Assembly (NCBI GenBank): GCA_002319795.1
Contig: DCFU01000028.1
Coordinates: 1 to 64,000 of the forward strand
DNA: 64,000 nt
Reading direction: 5' to 3'
From: Megamonas sp. UBA1796
Lineage (GTDB): Bacteria; Bacillota; Negativicutes; Selenomonadales; Selenomonadaceae
Shown piece after piece: positions 51,298 through 60,173 of the stretch (positions are counted from its first letter, which is position 1; each line of letters begins with the position of its first letter). Made by a program: the position numbers and the translations under genes. Below the pieces are notes generated by a model. That model ran no database searches, was not told the origin of the DNA, and worked only from the letters and a program-made list of their open reading frames with translations.

Positions 51298-52284
51298 ATG
51301 GAAAATCAGACGAGGGACAATATCATACGCAAAAGAAAAATCAAAAAGCGGCGCCGTCGTCTGAAAATTTTTCGGCTTTTGATTTTCCTGTTTATAGTGG
51401 GAGGGATACTATGGACAGGGTTTCAAATTTGTCAGATTGGCTTTCGTGTGTTTCATAGCTATTATTCGCTTTATCAGGACTATGCACACCGACAGGATTT
51501 GCAGCAAAGTTCGCTTGAGCCGCGTTTTGCCGGTTATACGAATATATTGATCATGGGGCTGGATGAGGGCATGGAGACAGGACAGCAGGCAGATGCTATA
51601 TTGTTGTTAAGTATTGAGGATGCAACGGGCGCAGTCAGGATCATGTCTATACCGGGCGGGACGTTGGCACCAATCACTGGACATCGGTCATGGGAAAAAG
51701 TCAGTGAAACTTATGCCTATGGTGGTGCATTGCTCACGAAACAAACGGTATCAGCGCTGACGGGTATACCGGTTCAGCAGTACATTGCCATAGATACAAA
51801 GACCTTGTCGGATATCGTGGATGCATTGGGTGGTATTGATTTTTATGTCGAATGTGATATGGATTATGAAGATCCGGAAGAAGATTTATCCATTCATATA
51901 AAAAAAGGTTATCAGCATATGGACGGGAATACAGTACAGCAGTACTTGCGTTATCGTGGTGGAGAACTTGGCAATATTGGCCGTGTGCAGCGGCAGAACC
52001 ATTTTCTCAAAGTGTTTTATAAACGCTTATTCAGGGTAGGTACGGTAACCCGTCTGCCGTTACTCGCTGATATTTTTCAGAATCATGTTATAACGAATAT
52101 GGAGCTTCTTGATACGTTGCATTTTACCAAACTGCTTCGTAAGTTCAGCTCGGATGAACCAAGGACAATTATGCTTCCGGGAGGAACTTCAGCAGCGGAT
52201 GATACGCTTTGGATAGCTTCTCCGGATAGTATGGAACAGGTATTGAGTGAATTGTTTCCGGCAGCAACGGAAAATGGTAATTAA
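51298..52284 (+). CDS. LytR-CpsA-Psr (LCP) family protein
   Basis: 328 residues. A basic N-terminal tail (KRKIKKRRRRLKIF) precedes one membrane helix (LLIFLFIVGGILWTGF); the extracytoplasmic LCP domain has NILIMGLDEGMETGQQADAILLLS, SIPGGTL where most family members have SIPRDT, and YLRYRGGELGNIGRVQRQNHFL. The glycine in place of arginine in SIPRDT is unusual. LCP proteins transfer glycopolymers to peptidoglycan or related acceptors, but in diderm Firmicutes the acceptor is unclear. Confidence 0.9.
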   Translation: MENQTRDNIIRKRKIKKRRRRLKIFRLLIFLFIVGGILWTGFQICQIGFRVFHSYYSLYQDYAHRQDLQQSSLEPRFAGYTNILIMGLDEGMETGQQADAILLLSIEDATGAVRIMSIPGGTLAPITGHRSWEKVSETYAYGGALLTKQTVSALTGIPVQQYIAIDTKTLSDIVDALGGIDFYVECDMDYEDPEEDLSIHIKKGYQHMDGNTVQQYLRYRGGELGNIGRVQRQNHFLKVFYKRLFRVGTVTRLPLLADIFQNHVITNMELLDTLHFTKLLRKFSSDEPRTIMLPGGTSAADDTLWIASPDSMEQVLSELFPAATENGN

Positions 52285-52303
52285 AGTATAGGAGGAATGA
52301 AGG

Positions 52304-52654
52304 TTGATTAATACATCAAGGGAAATGGCAATCGCAATTGCCAAGGCAGCAAGTGATAAAAAGGCACGTGATATAGTTATAATGGGGATGAACGGGCTGA
52401 CAATCGCTGCGGATTATTTTATTGTGTGTTCGGCAAATACGGCAACACAGGTTCGGGCAATCGCAGATAGCATTGAGGAAGAACTTGATAATGAAAAGAT
52501 TATGTTTCTGCATAAGGAAGGATACCGTGAGGGAGAGTGGGTGCTTCTGGATTATGGTGATTGCGTAGCGCAGGTATTTATGCAGGAGAGCCGGGAGTTT
52601 TATTCATTGGAACGTCTGTGGAGTGATGCTGAATTCACTGCGTATGAGGACTGA
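52304..52654 (+). CDS. rsfS: Ribosome silencing factor RsfS
   Basis: 116 residues, TTG start after AGGAGGA. Characteristic blocks: AIAKAASDKKARDIVIMGM, ADYFIVCSANTATQVRAIADSI, EGYREGEWVLLDYGDCVAQVF and EFYSLERLW. It binds L14 and blocks subunit joining when nutrients are short. Confidence 0.96.
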   Translation: MINTSREMAIAIAKAASDKKARDIVIMGMNGLTIAADYFIVCSANTATQVRAIADSIEEELDNEKIMFLHKEGYREGEWVLLDYGDCVAQVFMQESREFYSLERLWSDAEFTAYED

Positions 52655-52658
52655 TTAG

Positions 52659-53525
52659 ATGCTGGAAAAAAAAGAAATGAAGTATGGGCCGAGTACGGTA
52701 GCTGTATTGAAAGTAGCCCGTCTTGGCGAAATGGGAGCGTTCCTGGATGCAGAAACGGGAAGTACCTCAGATGATATACTGCTGCATAAAACACAGCAGA
52801 CAATGCCCGTGGCTGTGGGAGAAGAGGTAAAGGTATTTCTTTATCTGGATCCTAAACGACGCCTGACAGCGAGTATGCGTGTGCCGCAGATGAAGGAAGG
52901 GCAGATTGCTCGTTTGAGTGTTATCAATGTAAGCAAGGATGGAGCTTTTTTGGATGTTGGTGCCGAACGGGGAATATTTATGCCTTATGCCGGCATGCGT
53001 GGCAGTCTGAAAATAGGTGAGGTCGTTTGGGCGAAGCTTTATACAGATAAATCGGGTCGGCTTGCTGTGACTATGCGGGTAGAAGATGAAATGAGACGTG
53101 CTTCCAAGCCTGCATCGGAAGTCCATATTGGTGATTTTATTAAAGGGGCAATTTACAATTATACGGATAGTGGGGCATTTCTCTTCACAGATCAACGTCA
53201 TATTGCCTTTATCGACAATAAAGAATTACCCATGAAACCGCGTGTGGGAGAGATCGTTGAGGCCCGGGTGACGTATGTACGTGATGACGGGCGATTGAAT
53301 GCTTCATTGCGGGAGATAAAAGAAAAGGCGCTCATGGACGATGCAGAGAAAATTCTGCTTCTGATGCAGGGAAGGGATGGTAAGATGCCCTATAGTGATG
53401 CCAGCTCTCCGGAAGTCATACACGATAAATTCCAGATAAGCAAGGCGGCCTTTAAAAGGGCAATGGGGCATCTTCTCAAACAGGGTATTGTAGAGGAAAA
53501 GGATGGCTGGACATATCTGAAATAG
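52659..53525 (+). CDS. CvfB/YitL-family S1 RNA-binding protein
   Basis: 288 residues. Three S1-like modules (GEMGAFLDAETG, then SKDGAFLDVGAERGIFMPYA and TDSGAFLFTDQRHIAFI) and a C-terminal winged helix (KFQISKAAFKRAMGHLLKQGIVEEK). Family knowledge: CvfB affects virulence gene expression in Staphylococcus aureus and binds RNA. It starts four bases after the rsfS stop. Confidence 0.88.
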   Translation: MLEKKEMKYGPSTVAVLKVARLGEMGAFLDAETGSTSDDILLHKTQQTMPVAVGEEVKVFLYLDPKRRLTASMRVPQMKEGQIARLSVINVSKDGAFLDVGAERGIFMPYAGMRGSLKIGEVVWAKLYTDKSGRLAVTMRVEDEMRRASKPASEVHIGDFIKGAIYNYTDSGAFLFTDQRHIAFIDNKELPMKPRVGEIVEARVTYVRDDGRLNASLREIKEKALMDDAEKILLLMQGRDGKMPYSDASSPEVIHDKFQISKAAFKRAMGHLLKQGIVEEKDGWTYLK

Positions 53526-53644
53526 AACTTTTTCCATAAGCAAGCAGGACTTTGCCCTTTTATCGCGAATATTCAATTATAATATGGTGAATTGGCATTT
53601 TTTAGTGTATATGAGTAGGAAAATTATAATTGGGGGCGGATTGT

Positions 53645-54571
53645 ATGGCAGAAAATAAGGCAGATAAAAAAGGAATCCTTTTGGAGACTGGTACAAACGA
53701 ATTTGAGATTGTTGAGTTCAGTATTGGATCGGTCAATTATGGTATTAATGTAGCAAAGGTACGTGAGGTTATTACGCGTGCGCCCGTAACCAAAATGCCA
53801 CAGGCACATCCGTATATCGATGGTTTGTTCACCTTGCGTGGGCGTGCCATACCTCTTGTGAATCTGCCTCGCTGCCTGAATGTGCAGAGCACGGAGGAAC
53901 CTAAGAACATCATTGTTACAGAGATTAATAACTACAATATAGGATTTCTTGTAGATAATGTGTCTCGTATTCATAGAATTTCTTGGAAGGATATGGAGCC
54001 AGCTCCAGAGGTTGGTGATCAGTCCCGTGTAGTCGGTATTATCAAGATGAAGGATAAGATTGTTTTGCTGCTTGACTTTGAGACCATCATCGCGGAGATT
54101 AACCCGGAAATTAATGCCAAACTTACCACATTCGAAGAGGCTGAATCGGTTGTCAAGCTGCATCGTGCGAATAAGCATATCGTTGTAGCAGAGGATTCGC
54201 CAATGCTGCGCGATTTGCTGGTGACGACGCTTACAGAGTCCGGCTACCATTATATCAAGGACTTTAGCAATGGGCAGAGTGCCTGGGATTACTTAGAAGT
54301 GCTTTCTGGCAAGGAAGGCCCTATCGAGAATTACGTGGGAATTGTTGTTACGGATATTGAGATGCCGAAAATGGATGGGCATCGTTTGCTCAAGCTTATC
54401 CGCAATGACAGCAAGCTGCAGGATGTTCCGGTAGTGCTGTTTTCTTCACTTATTAGTGACGAGATGCGTATTAAGGGTGATACCTTGGGCGCGAGCGGTC
54501 AGATATCCAAGCCGGAAATCAACCAATTGATTGGTATTTTGGATAGTTTGTTGTTGAATGATAAAAAATAA
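53645..54571 (+). CDS. cheV: Chemotaxis protein CheV (CheW-like plus receiver domain)
   Basis: ATG 53645, after a GGGGGCGG site, gives 308 residues. The CheW-like coupling domain has EFSIGSVNYGINVAKVREV, MPQAHPYIDGLFTLRGRAIPLVNL and the receiver domain begins HIVVAEDSPMLRDLL, with phosphorylated Asp237 in VTDIEMPKMDGH. CheV links chemoreceptors to CheA and takes part in adaptation. Other che genes are not in the window. The presence implies motility, consistent with the diguanylate cyclase. Confidence 0.93.
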   Translation: MAENKADKKGILLETGTNEFEIVEFSIGSVNYGINVAKVREVITRAPVTKMPQAHPYIDGLFTLRGRAIPLVNLPRCLNVQSTEEPKNIIVTEINNYNIGFLVDNVSRIHRISWKDMEPAPEVGDQSRVVGIIKMKDKIVLLLDFETIIAEINPEINAKLTTFEEAESVVKLHRANKHIVVAEDSPMLRDLLVTTLTESGYHYIKDFSNGQSAWDYLEVLSGKEGPIENYVGIVVTDIEMPKMDGHRLLKLIRNDSKLQDVPVVLFSSLISDEMRIKGDTLGASGQISKPEINQLIGILDSLLLNDKK

Positions 54572-54572
54572 T

Positions 54573-54623
54573 AAAAAAACTGCTATGAGGGGGAACGTAT
54601 CCCTGTCATAGCAGTTTTTTTTT
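54573..54623. terminator. Bidirectional terminator between cheV and the AI-2E-family gene
   Basis: Stem AACTGCTATGA (from 54578) with TCATAGCAGTT (to 54616), flanked by A and T runs on either side, so it can end both converging transcripts. It reaches into the stop of the minus-strand gene. Confidence 0.88.
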
Positions 54624-55638
54624 AATTATTTTTTGTTGGACATTTATTTTTGTGATCGGTATAGATGTCTTCAATTACAATTTTGCATATCGTAACACAC
54701 GGTACGGCAAGGAACATACCGGCTGTTCCTAGAAGTTCGCCGCCGAGTACTACACTGAGGATGATAGCGACAGGATGCAGATCAAGCGTCTTGCCAATGA
54801 GGGTCGGATAAACAATATTGTGATTGATCTGCGTCAGGAGAAGATAAAAGGCCAAAGTCTGCATAGCAATCCATGGATCCTGTGTAGCTGTGAGGATGGT
54901 TCCGAAGGCGGAAGCTACGGTTGGGCCTAATACAGGAACAAACTCACTAATGCCGGATACAACAGCAAAAATAGACGCATAGGGAAGATGACGTAATGTG
55001 AAATAAAGGAAAACAATGATTCCGGTGATGCAGCATATGACGAGCTGGCTGTATATGTAACCGCGCAGCGTAATCAACAAGCGGTCAAAAAGTTCTGATA
55101 CACGCCTGTGATCCTGGTTGGGAAAAAGGCTGGCGAGATAGTTTTTTATTTTTTCACCGTCCTTTAAAAGATAAAAGGTAACAAAAATAATGATAATAAG
55201 GTCAATGAACTTATTAAAAAGAGAAAGCAACATGCCCAGTGAAGATTTCAGGGTATCGATACTGGCGGATGTAAGTTCCTTTAAGAGATTGTCAATCTCA
55301 GAGGAAAGGAAAGCATAGTTTTGCAGGAAGGGTATGTTTTGGAGATTATTGGATAAATCGGGAAGCCTGGTTATGAATTCAGTGAAAGTCGGGATAAAGG
55401 AATCCGATATGATTGCCAGCAGGGCAATCATCAAAAGGACAAAGCCCATGACCACAATTCCGGCCGAAACAGCCAGCGGCAATCTTTTTGCCAGGCGCTC
55501 GACTGTAGAGCGCAGCAAAAGCTGTAATAAAATCGCGATAAAACTGATGAATGCCAGCGAGGGAAATATCCAAAAGGCTGATAAGAGAAGTATACATGTA
55601 ACAGCTAGCAGAATAGACGTACGATATTTAGACCACAT
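54622..55638 (-). CDS. AI-2E-family transporter (YdiK/PerM type)
   Basis: 338 residues with six to eight membrane helices: two near the N-terminus, a long polar segment with VTFYLLKDGEKIKNYL, and GISEFVPVLGPTVASAFGTIL plus LVLGGELLGTAGMFLAVP-like glycine-rich blocks that define the family. Members include the autoinducer-2 exporter TqsA, sodium-proton antiporters and proteins of unknown substrate; the name does not prove AI-2 transport. Last gene of a three-gene minus-strand operon headed by a THF riboswitch. Confidence 0.85.
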   Translation of the reverse strand: MWSKYRTSILLAVTCILLLSAFWIFPSLAFISFIAILLQLLLRSTVERLAKRLPLAVSAGIVVMGFVLLMIALLAIISDSFIPTFTEFITRLPDLSNNLQNIPFLQNYAFLSSEIDNLLKELTSASIDTLKSSLGMLLSLFNKFIDLIIIIFVTFYLLKDGEKIKNYLASLFPNQDHRRVSELFDRLLITLRGYIYSQLVICCITGIIVFLYFTLRHLPYASIFAVVSGISEFVPVLGPTVASAFGTILTATQDPWIAMQTLAFYLLLTQINHNIVYPTLIGKTLDLHPVAIILSVVLGGELLGTAGMFLAVPCVTICKIVIEDIYTDHKNKCPTKNN

Positions 55639-55652
55639 AAGACCCTCCCAGG

Positions 55653-56750
55653 TTATTTTATATTATTCAGCAACGTTGCCAGAGTCTCCGCATCAGGATC
55701 GCTGCCGTTGGGCGTTAGGATAGGCTGTTCTCCGAGCATGACAGTCCCGTTTTGTGCGTAGGCATCCGGTAACGTAGTGTTGTTATGGTAAACCGCAGCC
55801 AAATTTCCTGCCACAAAATAGGAACGTTCCGTGCCGCTCATGCTGTCAGTAGCAGATGGTTTCATGAATTCTCTGCCGTTGATACTAACGCTTCCGTCCT
55901 TGACGATAACCTTGTCATGGCTGTATTGGGTGAGCTTTTTGGAATAATTGTCGCGGCGCTGTTCGTTGGTAGGATGATCCGAGGGGGAGAAAATTTCACC
56001 AACAAAATTTTCGGAGGATCCGCTGCTTTGTTTTTCGATGACCCGTTGCCAAATTGCTGCGCAGGCTCCGGGATTATAGGGGGAGTGCGTGATATAATCG
56101 AAGGAAAGATTATCCGCTTCCCATTCCTGTGGCTTGGTTACCTGTGTGGCAGTAGCGTAATTGGCAAAGACCGAGGCAGCCAGATTACTGCCAAAAGATC
56201 CTCCCTGCGAATCTGCATAGATTTGCGCTACCAGATCGAATGGAATGGCCTTCTTGAAGCTCTTGGCAGGGTGATCTTTTTGCCCATGTCCCATTTCATG
56301 GCCCAGAACAACGGCAATTTCATCATCGTTGGTGATAAGGCTGAAAAGGCCTGTATTGACACTCATATTATGTCCGAGAGTGCAAAAAGCATTAAAGGAT
56401 GTGTCGTTATTGATAAAATAATTGTAAGGTTTATCATTTATGCTTGGATCTACGGTAGCAATTGCATTGGAAAGATTCTTCATGATTGAATCGAGCCGGC
56501 CGTTGAGCTCTTCATCCGTATTCACGCCGTATTTCTTCTCCATTTCGTCAAAGAATTTATCTCTTCCCTCATTGTTATAGTAGTTGAGTTCCTTGTTGAA
56601 TTGTATATACTGTATGCCGTTGTTGAGAACAACTCCGAGTATACTGGCATCTGCTACAGGAGAAGGAACAGCTGAGAAAGTTATTGAAAGGCCGCATATA
56701 GTGGCTATTGTGGTTGCTAAAGCTTTTCTATGTAGATTTCTATATAGCAT
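55653..56750 (-). CDS. Exported M48-family zinc metalloprotease
   Basis: 365 residues with a signal-like N-terminus (ALATTIATICGLSITFSAVPSPVADA). The zinc motif is HEMGH at residues 151-155 and the third ligand Glu211 lies in EWEADNL. The rest has FNAFCTLGHNMSVNTGLFSLI and FSPSDHPTNEQRRDNY as in BepA/YfgC-like proteases that guard outer-membrane protein assembly. A periplasmic quality-control role fits a diderm cell. Its gene lies 24 bases after the folT-like stop and 14 before the AI-2E-family gene. Confidence 0.9.
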   Translation of the reverse strand: MLYRNLHRKALATTIATICGLSITFSAVPSPVADASILGVVLNNGIQYIQFNKELNYYNNEGRDKFFDEMEKKYGVNTDEELNGRLDSIMKNLSNAIATVDPSINDKPYNYFINNDTSFNAFCTLGHNMSVNTGLFSLITNDDEIAVVLGHEMGHGQKDHPAKSFKKAIPFDLVAQIYADSQGGSFGSNLAASVFANYATATQVTKPQEWEADNLSFDYITHSPYNPGACAAIWQRVIEKQSSGSSENFVGEIFSPSDHPTNEQRRDNYSKKLTQYSHDKVIVKDGSVSINGREFMKPSATDSMSGTERSYFVAGNLAAVYHNNTTLPDAYAQNGTVMLGEQPILTPNGSDPDAETLATLLNNIK

Positions 56751-56774
56751 GGGAAATCACTCCTTGTAATTGTT

Positions 56775-57290
56775 TTATTTGTTTGTGTAGAAACGTGGCA
56801 TAAGTACAGCCAAAGGCCGGTATACCATGCAAAAGAGAAAAGTCTGTACGGGAAGGAATAACGCGCCTTTGATGAAGCGGCTGAGGAAAAATGCTGTTGC
56901 TGCCTGGTGATAAAGCATGACCAGCCAGAGCGTGTTAAGGATAAGATCAATAAAGATAAAGATGAGAATAAATGGGATGCAGATTCTGCGTAAATTCAGT
57001 TCGTTTGTCTGCAAAAAATATCCGTAAATAATGCCGCTTAAAAAATTGCTGAGTGTAAAGCCAGGAAAAAATGCTCCAGGGAAAAAGAGCATACTTCCCA
57101 AAAGGTCAGCGGATGCAGCCATGAGACCGCCGCGTAGGGAACCAAACATCGAAGCATAAATGGCAATCGGCAAAAAGCCGAAGCTGAAGCGGACAAATGG
57201 AGTCTGGATGGAAAATACATAGGTGAAGAGAATCGTAAGAGCGATGAATACACCGGCAAAGACAGCCGGTCTTGCGGAAAATTTGCGCAA
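56775..57290 (-). CDS. folT: ECF transporter substrate-binding (S) component for folate, FolT-like
   Basis: TTG 57290 with GGAGGTG eight bases upstream gives 171 residues and about six helices. Motifs: FVRFSFGFLPIAIYASMFGSLRGGLMAASADLLGSMLFF, the typical S-component stretch for folate (shown here in pieces: FSFGFLPIAIYASMFG and ADLLGSMLFFPG), then GFTLSNFLSGIIYGYFL. It captures folate and pairs with the shared EcfA-A'-T module encoded elsewhere. A tetrahydrofolate riboswitch lies just upstream, which confirms the substrate class. Confidence 0.88.
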   Translation of the reverse strand: MRKFSARPAVFAGVFIALTILFTYVFSIQTPFVRFSFGFLPIAIYASMFGSLRGGLMAASADLLGSMLFFPGAFFPGFTLSNFLSGIIYGYFLQTNELNLRRICIPFILIFIFIDLILNTLWLVMLYHQAATAFFLSRFIKGALFLPVQTFLFCMVYRPLAVLMPRFYTNK

Positions 57291-57360
57291 GAAAAACACC
57301 TCCAATATGATAGATAGTCGATGCACGTTGCTACATATCGAGATGCATTTCTCTTCAATG

Positions 57361-57467
57361 CAGCAGCGGGATGCAGTGGCTGTACCGCAAGTCTGAAAAC
57401 ACTTTTCGTCCAGATGACAACTCCCCGTTCATCTGACACTTAACGCGCAGCCACTTACTCTGCTCTG
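57361..57467 (-). promoter_or_regulatory. Tetrahydrofolate (THF) riboswitch
   Basis: On the minus strand the sequence reads GAGTAAGTGGCTGCGCGTTA-AGTGTC, then GATGAACGGGGAGTTGTCATC, a variable arm, GCGGTACAGCCACTGCATCCC and GCTGC. GCGCGTTAAGTG, the GATGA...TCATC arm, and the closing GCGGT...GCATCC match the published THF aptamer in order and spacing. About 70 bases remain before the folT-like start for an expression platform. It should shut off folate uptake when reduced folate is plentiful. Confidence 0.92.
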
Positions 57468-57616
57468 TTACTCCGTATATGTTGAATTAGCGATAGAAAG
57501 AAAAAATCCTGCCAGTTTGTGAAAAATATTTACATGAGCAGGAGATAGAGCAAATAAAATCGAAATAATATCCTATACGGTGAGGCCCGTAGTAGAACAG
57601 AAGGGGGATGTCAAGC

Positions 57617-58060
57617 ATGCAGGCAAGAGATATTATGACGCAGGCGCTTATTACGGTCGGGGCAAATACTACAATCAGGGAGATGGCGGAAATCCTGGTG
57701 GAACATAAAATATCAGGACTGCCGGTCGTGGATGGGCAGGGCAAAGTAATTGGCATGGTCAGTGAAGGAGATCTTATGCAGACAAAGCTTGCACCGAAAA
57801 TCCCGGATGCTTTAAGCATTCTTGGGGCGATTATTTATTACAATGGCCTGAAAGAATATAAAGAAGCCTTTCGTAAAATTGCGGCTGCGACAGCAGAGGA
57901 AATTATGACAAAAAAAATTATTGCCGTACAGGCAGAGGAGGATATAAGCCGGGTCGGACAGCTTATGCTGGAGCACCATATCAAGCGTGTGCCAGTTCTT
58001 GAGGATACGAAACTTGTGGGGATTATAAGCCGTTCGGATATGGTGAAGATGCTTTTATGA
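57617..58060 (+). CDS. CBS-domain pair protein
   Basis: ATG 57617 is well placed after GGGGG; an ATG nine bases upstream touches the ribosome site. 147 residues form two CBS domains: ARDIMTQALITVGANTTIREMAEILVEHKISGLPVVD, and EEIMTKKIIAVQAEEDISRVGQLMLEHHIKRVPVLED-like (given here in outline). Such pairs bind adenine nucleotides and regulate enzymes or channels. Its stop overlaps the aminopeptidase start (ATGA), so the two are coupled. Confidence 0.88.
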   Translation: MQARDIMTQALITVGANTTIREMAEILVEHKISGLPVVDGQGKVIGMVSEGDLMQTKLAPKIPDALSILGAIIYYNGLKEYKEAFRKIAAATAEEIMTKKIIAVQAEEDISRVGQLMLEHHIKRVPVLEDTKLVGIISRSDMVKMLL

Positions 58061-59295
58061 GAAATTTGGATGAACTGCTGGATAAATATGTACGGCTTAT
58101 CGTACGTGTCGGTGTGAATTTGCAGCGGGAGCAACTACTGGTTATTAATGCTCCTATTGAGTGTGCATCTTTTGCACGGAGCATTGCCCGTGAGGCATAT
58201 GCTGCCGGAGCGCATGACGTGATCATTTGTTGGAAGGATGAACAATTTTCCCTGCTGCGGTATCAAATGGCGAAAAAACCAGTGTTTATGGAATTTCCGG
58301 AGTGGCGGAGAATGCTTTATATGGACTATGCCGAACAAGGGGCGGCCTTTATATCTATATTGGCAGAGGATCCGGAAGTTTTTCGTTCGGTTGAACCGGA
58401 ACGGCTGAAGTTCTCGCAACAGGCGGCGGGGGCCGCACTTTTGGAATATCGTCAGCGCATCATGAAAAATGAAAATTCCTGGTGCGTAGTTTCGATACCT
58501 ACCGAGGGTTGGGCTAAAGCTGTGTTCCCACAGGATACACCAGAGGACGCGGCAGAGAAACTTTGGCAAAAAATCTTTGCAGCAGTGCGTATCAATGAAA
58601 AAGAAGACCCATTGGAACTTTGGCGTGAGCATGCCGCATTTCTTCAGCATACAGCGGATTTCATGAACCGCCATGCGTTTGTTTCTTTACATTATAAGAA
58701 TAAGCTGGGAACCAATTTGATGGTTGAATTGCCGGAAGGGCATATCTGGGCCGGTGGAGCTGAATATACGAAGGGCGGAATACGGTTCATAGCGAATATG
58801 CCTACGGAAGAGATTTATACGCTTCCAAAGCGTGATGGAGTGCATGGCACAGTCGTCGCGACGAAGCCACTTAATTATAATGGGAATATTATTGATGATT
58901 TTCGACTGACATTTGAGAGGGGCAAGGTAATATCCTATCAGGCGGGAAAGGGAGAAGAACTTCTGCAGGAGCTTCTTTCCATGGATGAAGGAGCCAGTTA
59001 TTTAGGTGAGGTTGCGCTTGTACCATATGATTCTCCGATATCCAGGAGCGGAGTGCTTTTTTTCAATACGCTTTTTGATGAAAATGCCTCCTGCCATCTG
59101 GCATTTGGAAAGGCTTATCCCACTTGCATAAAAGATGGTGATAAGATGCAGGAACTTGAACTGGTGGCAGCAGGTGCCAATGAGTCGCTTATACATGAGG
59201 ATTTCATGATTGGCTCACGGGATTTACAGATTACCGGGCGCATGCCAGATGGCAATGAGATCGTTATTTTTCGGGATGGTAATTTCGTGATATGA
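58057..59295 (+). CDS. M29-family aminopeptidase (AmpS/PepS type)
   Basis: 412 residues, cytosolic metallopeptidase. Family blocks: VRVGVNLQREQLLVINAP, the metal-binding region NMPTEEIYT, the GYLGEVALVPYDSPIS-like stretch, and HLAFGKAYP with IHEDFMIGS near the C-terminus. It removes N-terminal residues from peptides. Coupled by an ATGA overlap to the CBS gene, suggesting energy-linked control, though that is only inference. Confidence 0.9.
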   Translation: MRNLDELLDKYVRLIVRVGVNLQREQLLVINAPIECASFARSIAREAYAAGAHDVIICWKDEQFSLLRYQMAKKPVFMEFPEWRRMLYMDYAEQGAAFISILAEDPEVFRSVEPERLKFSQQAAGAALLEYRQRIMKNENSWCVVSIPTEGWAKAVFPQDTPEDAAEKLWQKIFAAVRINEKEDPLELWREHAAFLQHTADFMNRHAFVSLHYKNKLGTNLMVELPEGHIWAGGAEYTKGGIRFIANMPTEEIYTLPKRDGVHGTVVATKPLNYNGNIIDDFRLTFERGKVISYQAGKGEELLQELLSMDEGASYLGEVALVPYDSPISRSGVLFFNTLFDENASCHLAFGKAYPTCIKDGDKMQELELVAAGANESLIHEDFMIGSRDLQITGRMPDGNEIVIFRDGNFVI

Positions 59296-59310
59296 ATTAT
59301 TTTGTGATAG

Positions 59311-59336
59311 AGGGCTGCTTAGGCAGTCCTTTTTTA
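59311..59336 (+). terminator. Terminator after the aminopeptidase gene
   Basis: Stem AGGGCTGC/GCAGTCCT (59311-59318, 59323-59330, one G-U pair) followed by seven T. Confidence 0.85.
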
Positions 59337-59364
59337 TAATTTATGGGGATTTTATATATTAGGC

Positions 59365-59393
59365 TTGAAAAACATTACCTCTCTATGTATAAT
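59365..59393 (+). promoter_or_regulatory. Promoter of the azlCD operon
   Basis: TTGAAA (59365-59370), 17 bases, consensus TATAAT (59388-59393), about 90 bases before azlC. Confidence 0.8.
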
Positions 59394-59480
59394 ATAAATT
59401 AATTATGGTCTGCCTGCTTCATTTTTAAGGACAAATAAGGAAAAACATTTATATTTTAAGGTGATAAGAAGGCGTTTATT

Positions 59481-60173
59481 ATGTATTGTACTTTGAATCG
59501 GGAGGTTGTGCGAGCGGTATGGCCCATATGGCTGGGATATCTGCCGTTGGGCTTTGCAGGCGGGGTGCTTTCGCAGAAGGTGGGGCTTACGCCTTTGGAA
59601 ATTGGTGTGATGTCCTTGCTTGTGTTTGCGGGCAGCGGCCAGTTTATTGCGTTGGCTATGATGGGCAGCACGGGGAGTTCGATGTCTTCTATTGTCATGA
59701 CCACTTTTATCGTGAATCTGCGGCATTTGCTCTATAGTTCAACTTTGGCACAGTATCTCATGAGACAATCAGGCAAATATCTTGGTGTTTTTGCACAGGG
59801 AATCACGGATGAGACCTTCGCAGTGAATTTCAATAAATTTTCTGAAATTCAATCTTACTGGGACCCATCAAAGGCCTTGGGTGTGAATATCATGGCGCAT
59901 GGCTGCTGGATTTTCAGCAATGTGCTGGGCAATGTGGTGGGCAATGTCATCGTAGTGGACACCGCCTTAGTAAGCTATACGCTTACGGCGATGTTCATTG
60001 GACTGTGGTCCTTTCATTTTCTTAATAAAAAATTGATATGGACAGGCATTCTTGGCGGTGTATTGGCACTTATTCTGTCCAATTATCTGGATCATAAGCT
60101 GCATATTGTGGTTGCGACAGTTCTGGCGGCGAGTATTGGTTGTATTGTGGAAAGCTGGGGGAAGAAGTCATGA
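59481..60173 (+). CDS. azlC: AzlC-family branched-chain amino acid exporter subunit
   Basis: 230 residues, about seven helices. Signature stretches: WLGYLPLGFAGGVLSQKVGL, LLVFAGSGQFIAL and TTFIVNLRHLLYSSTLAQYL, followed by ITDETFAVNF. With AzlD it exports branched-chain amino acids and analogues such as azaleucine. ATG 59481 has only a weak site (AAGGTGATAAG is 15 bases away). Confidence 0.92.
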   Translation: MYCTLNREVVRAVWPIWLGYLPLGFAGGVLSQKVGLTPLEIGVMSLLVFAGSGQFIALAMMGSTGSSMSSIVMTTFIVNLRHLLYSSTLAQYLMRQSGKYLGVFAQGITDETFAVNFNKFSEIQSYWDPSKALGVNIMAHGCWIFSNVLGNVVGNVIVVDTALVSYTLTAMFIGLWSFHFLNKKLIWTGILGGVLALILSNYLDHKLHIVVATVLAASIGCIVESWGKKS

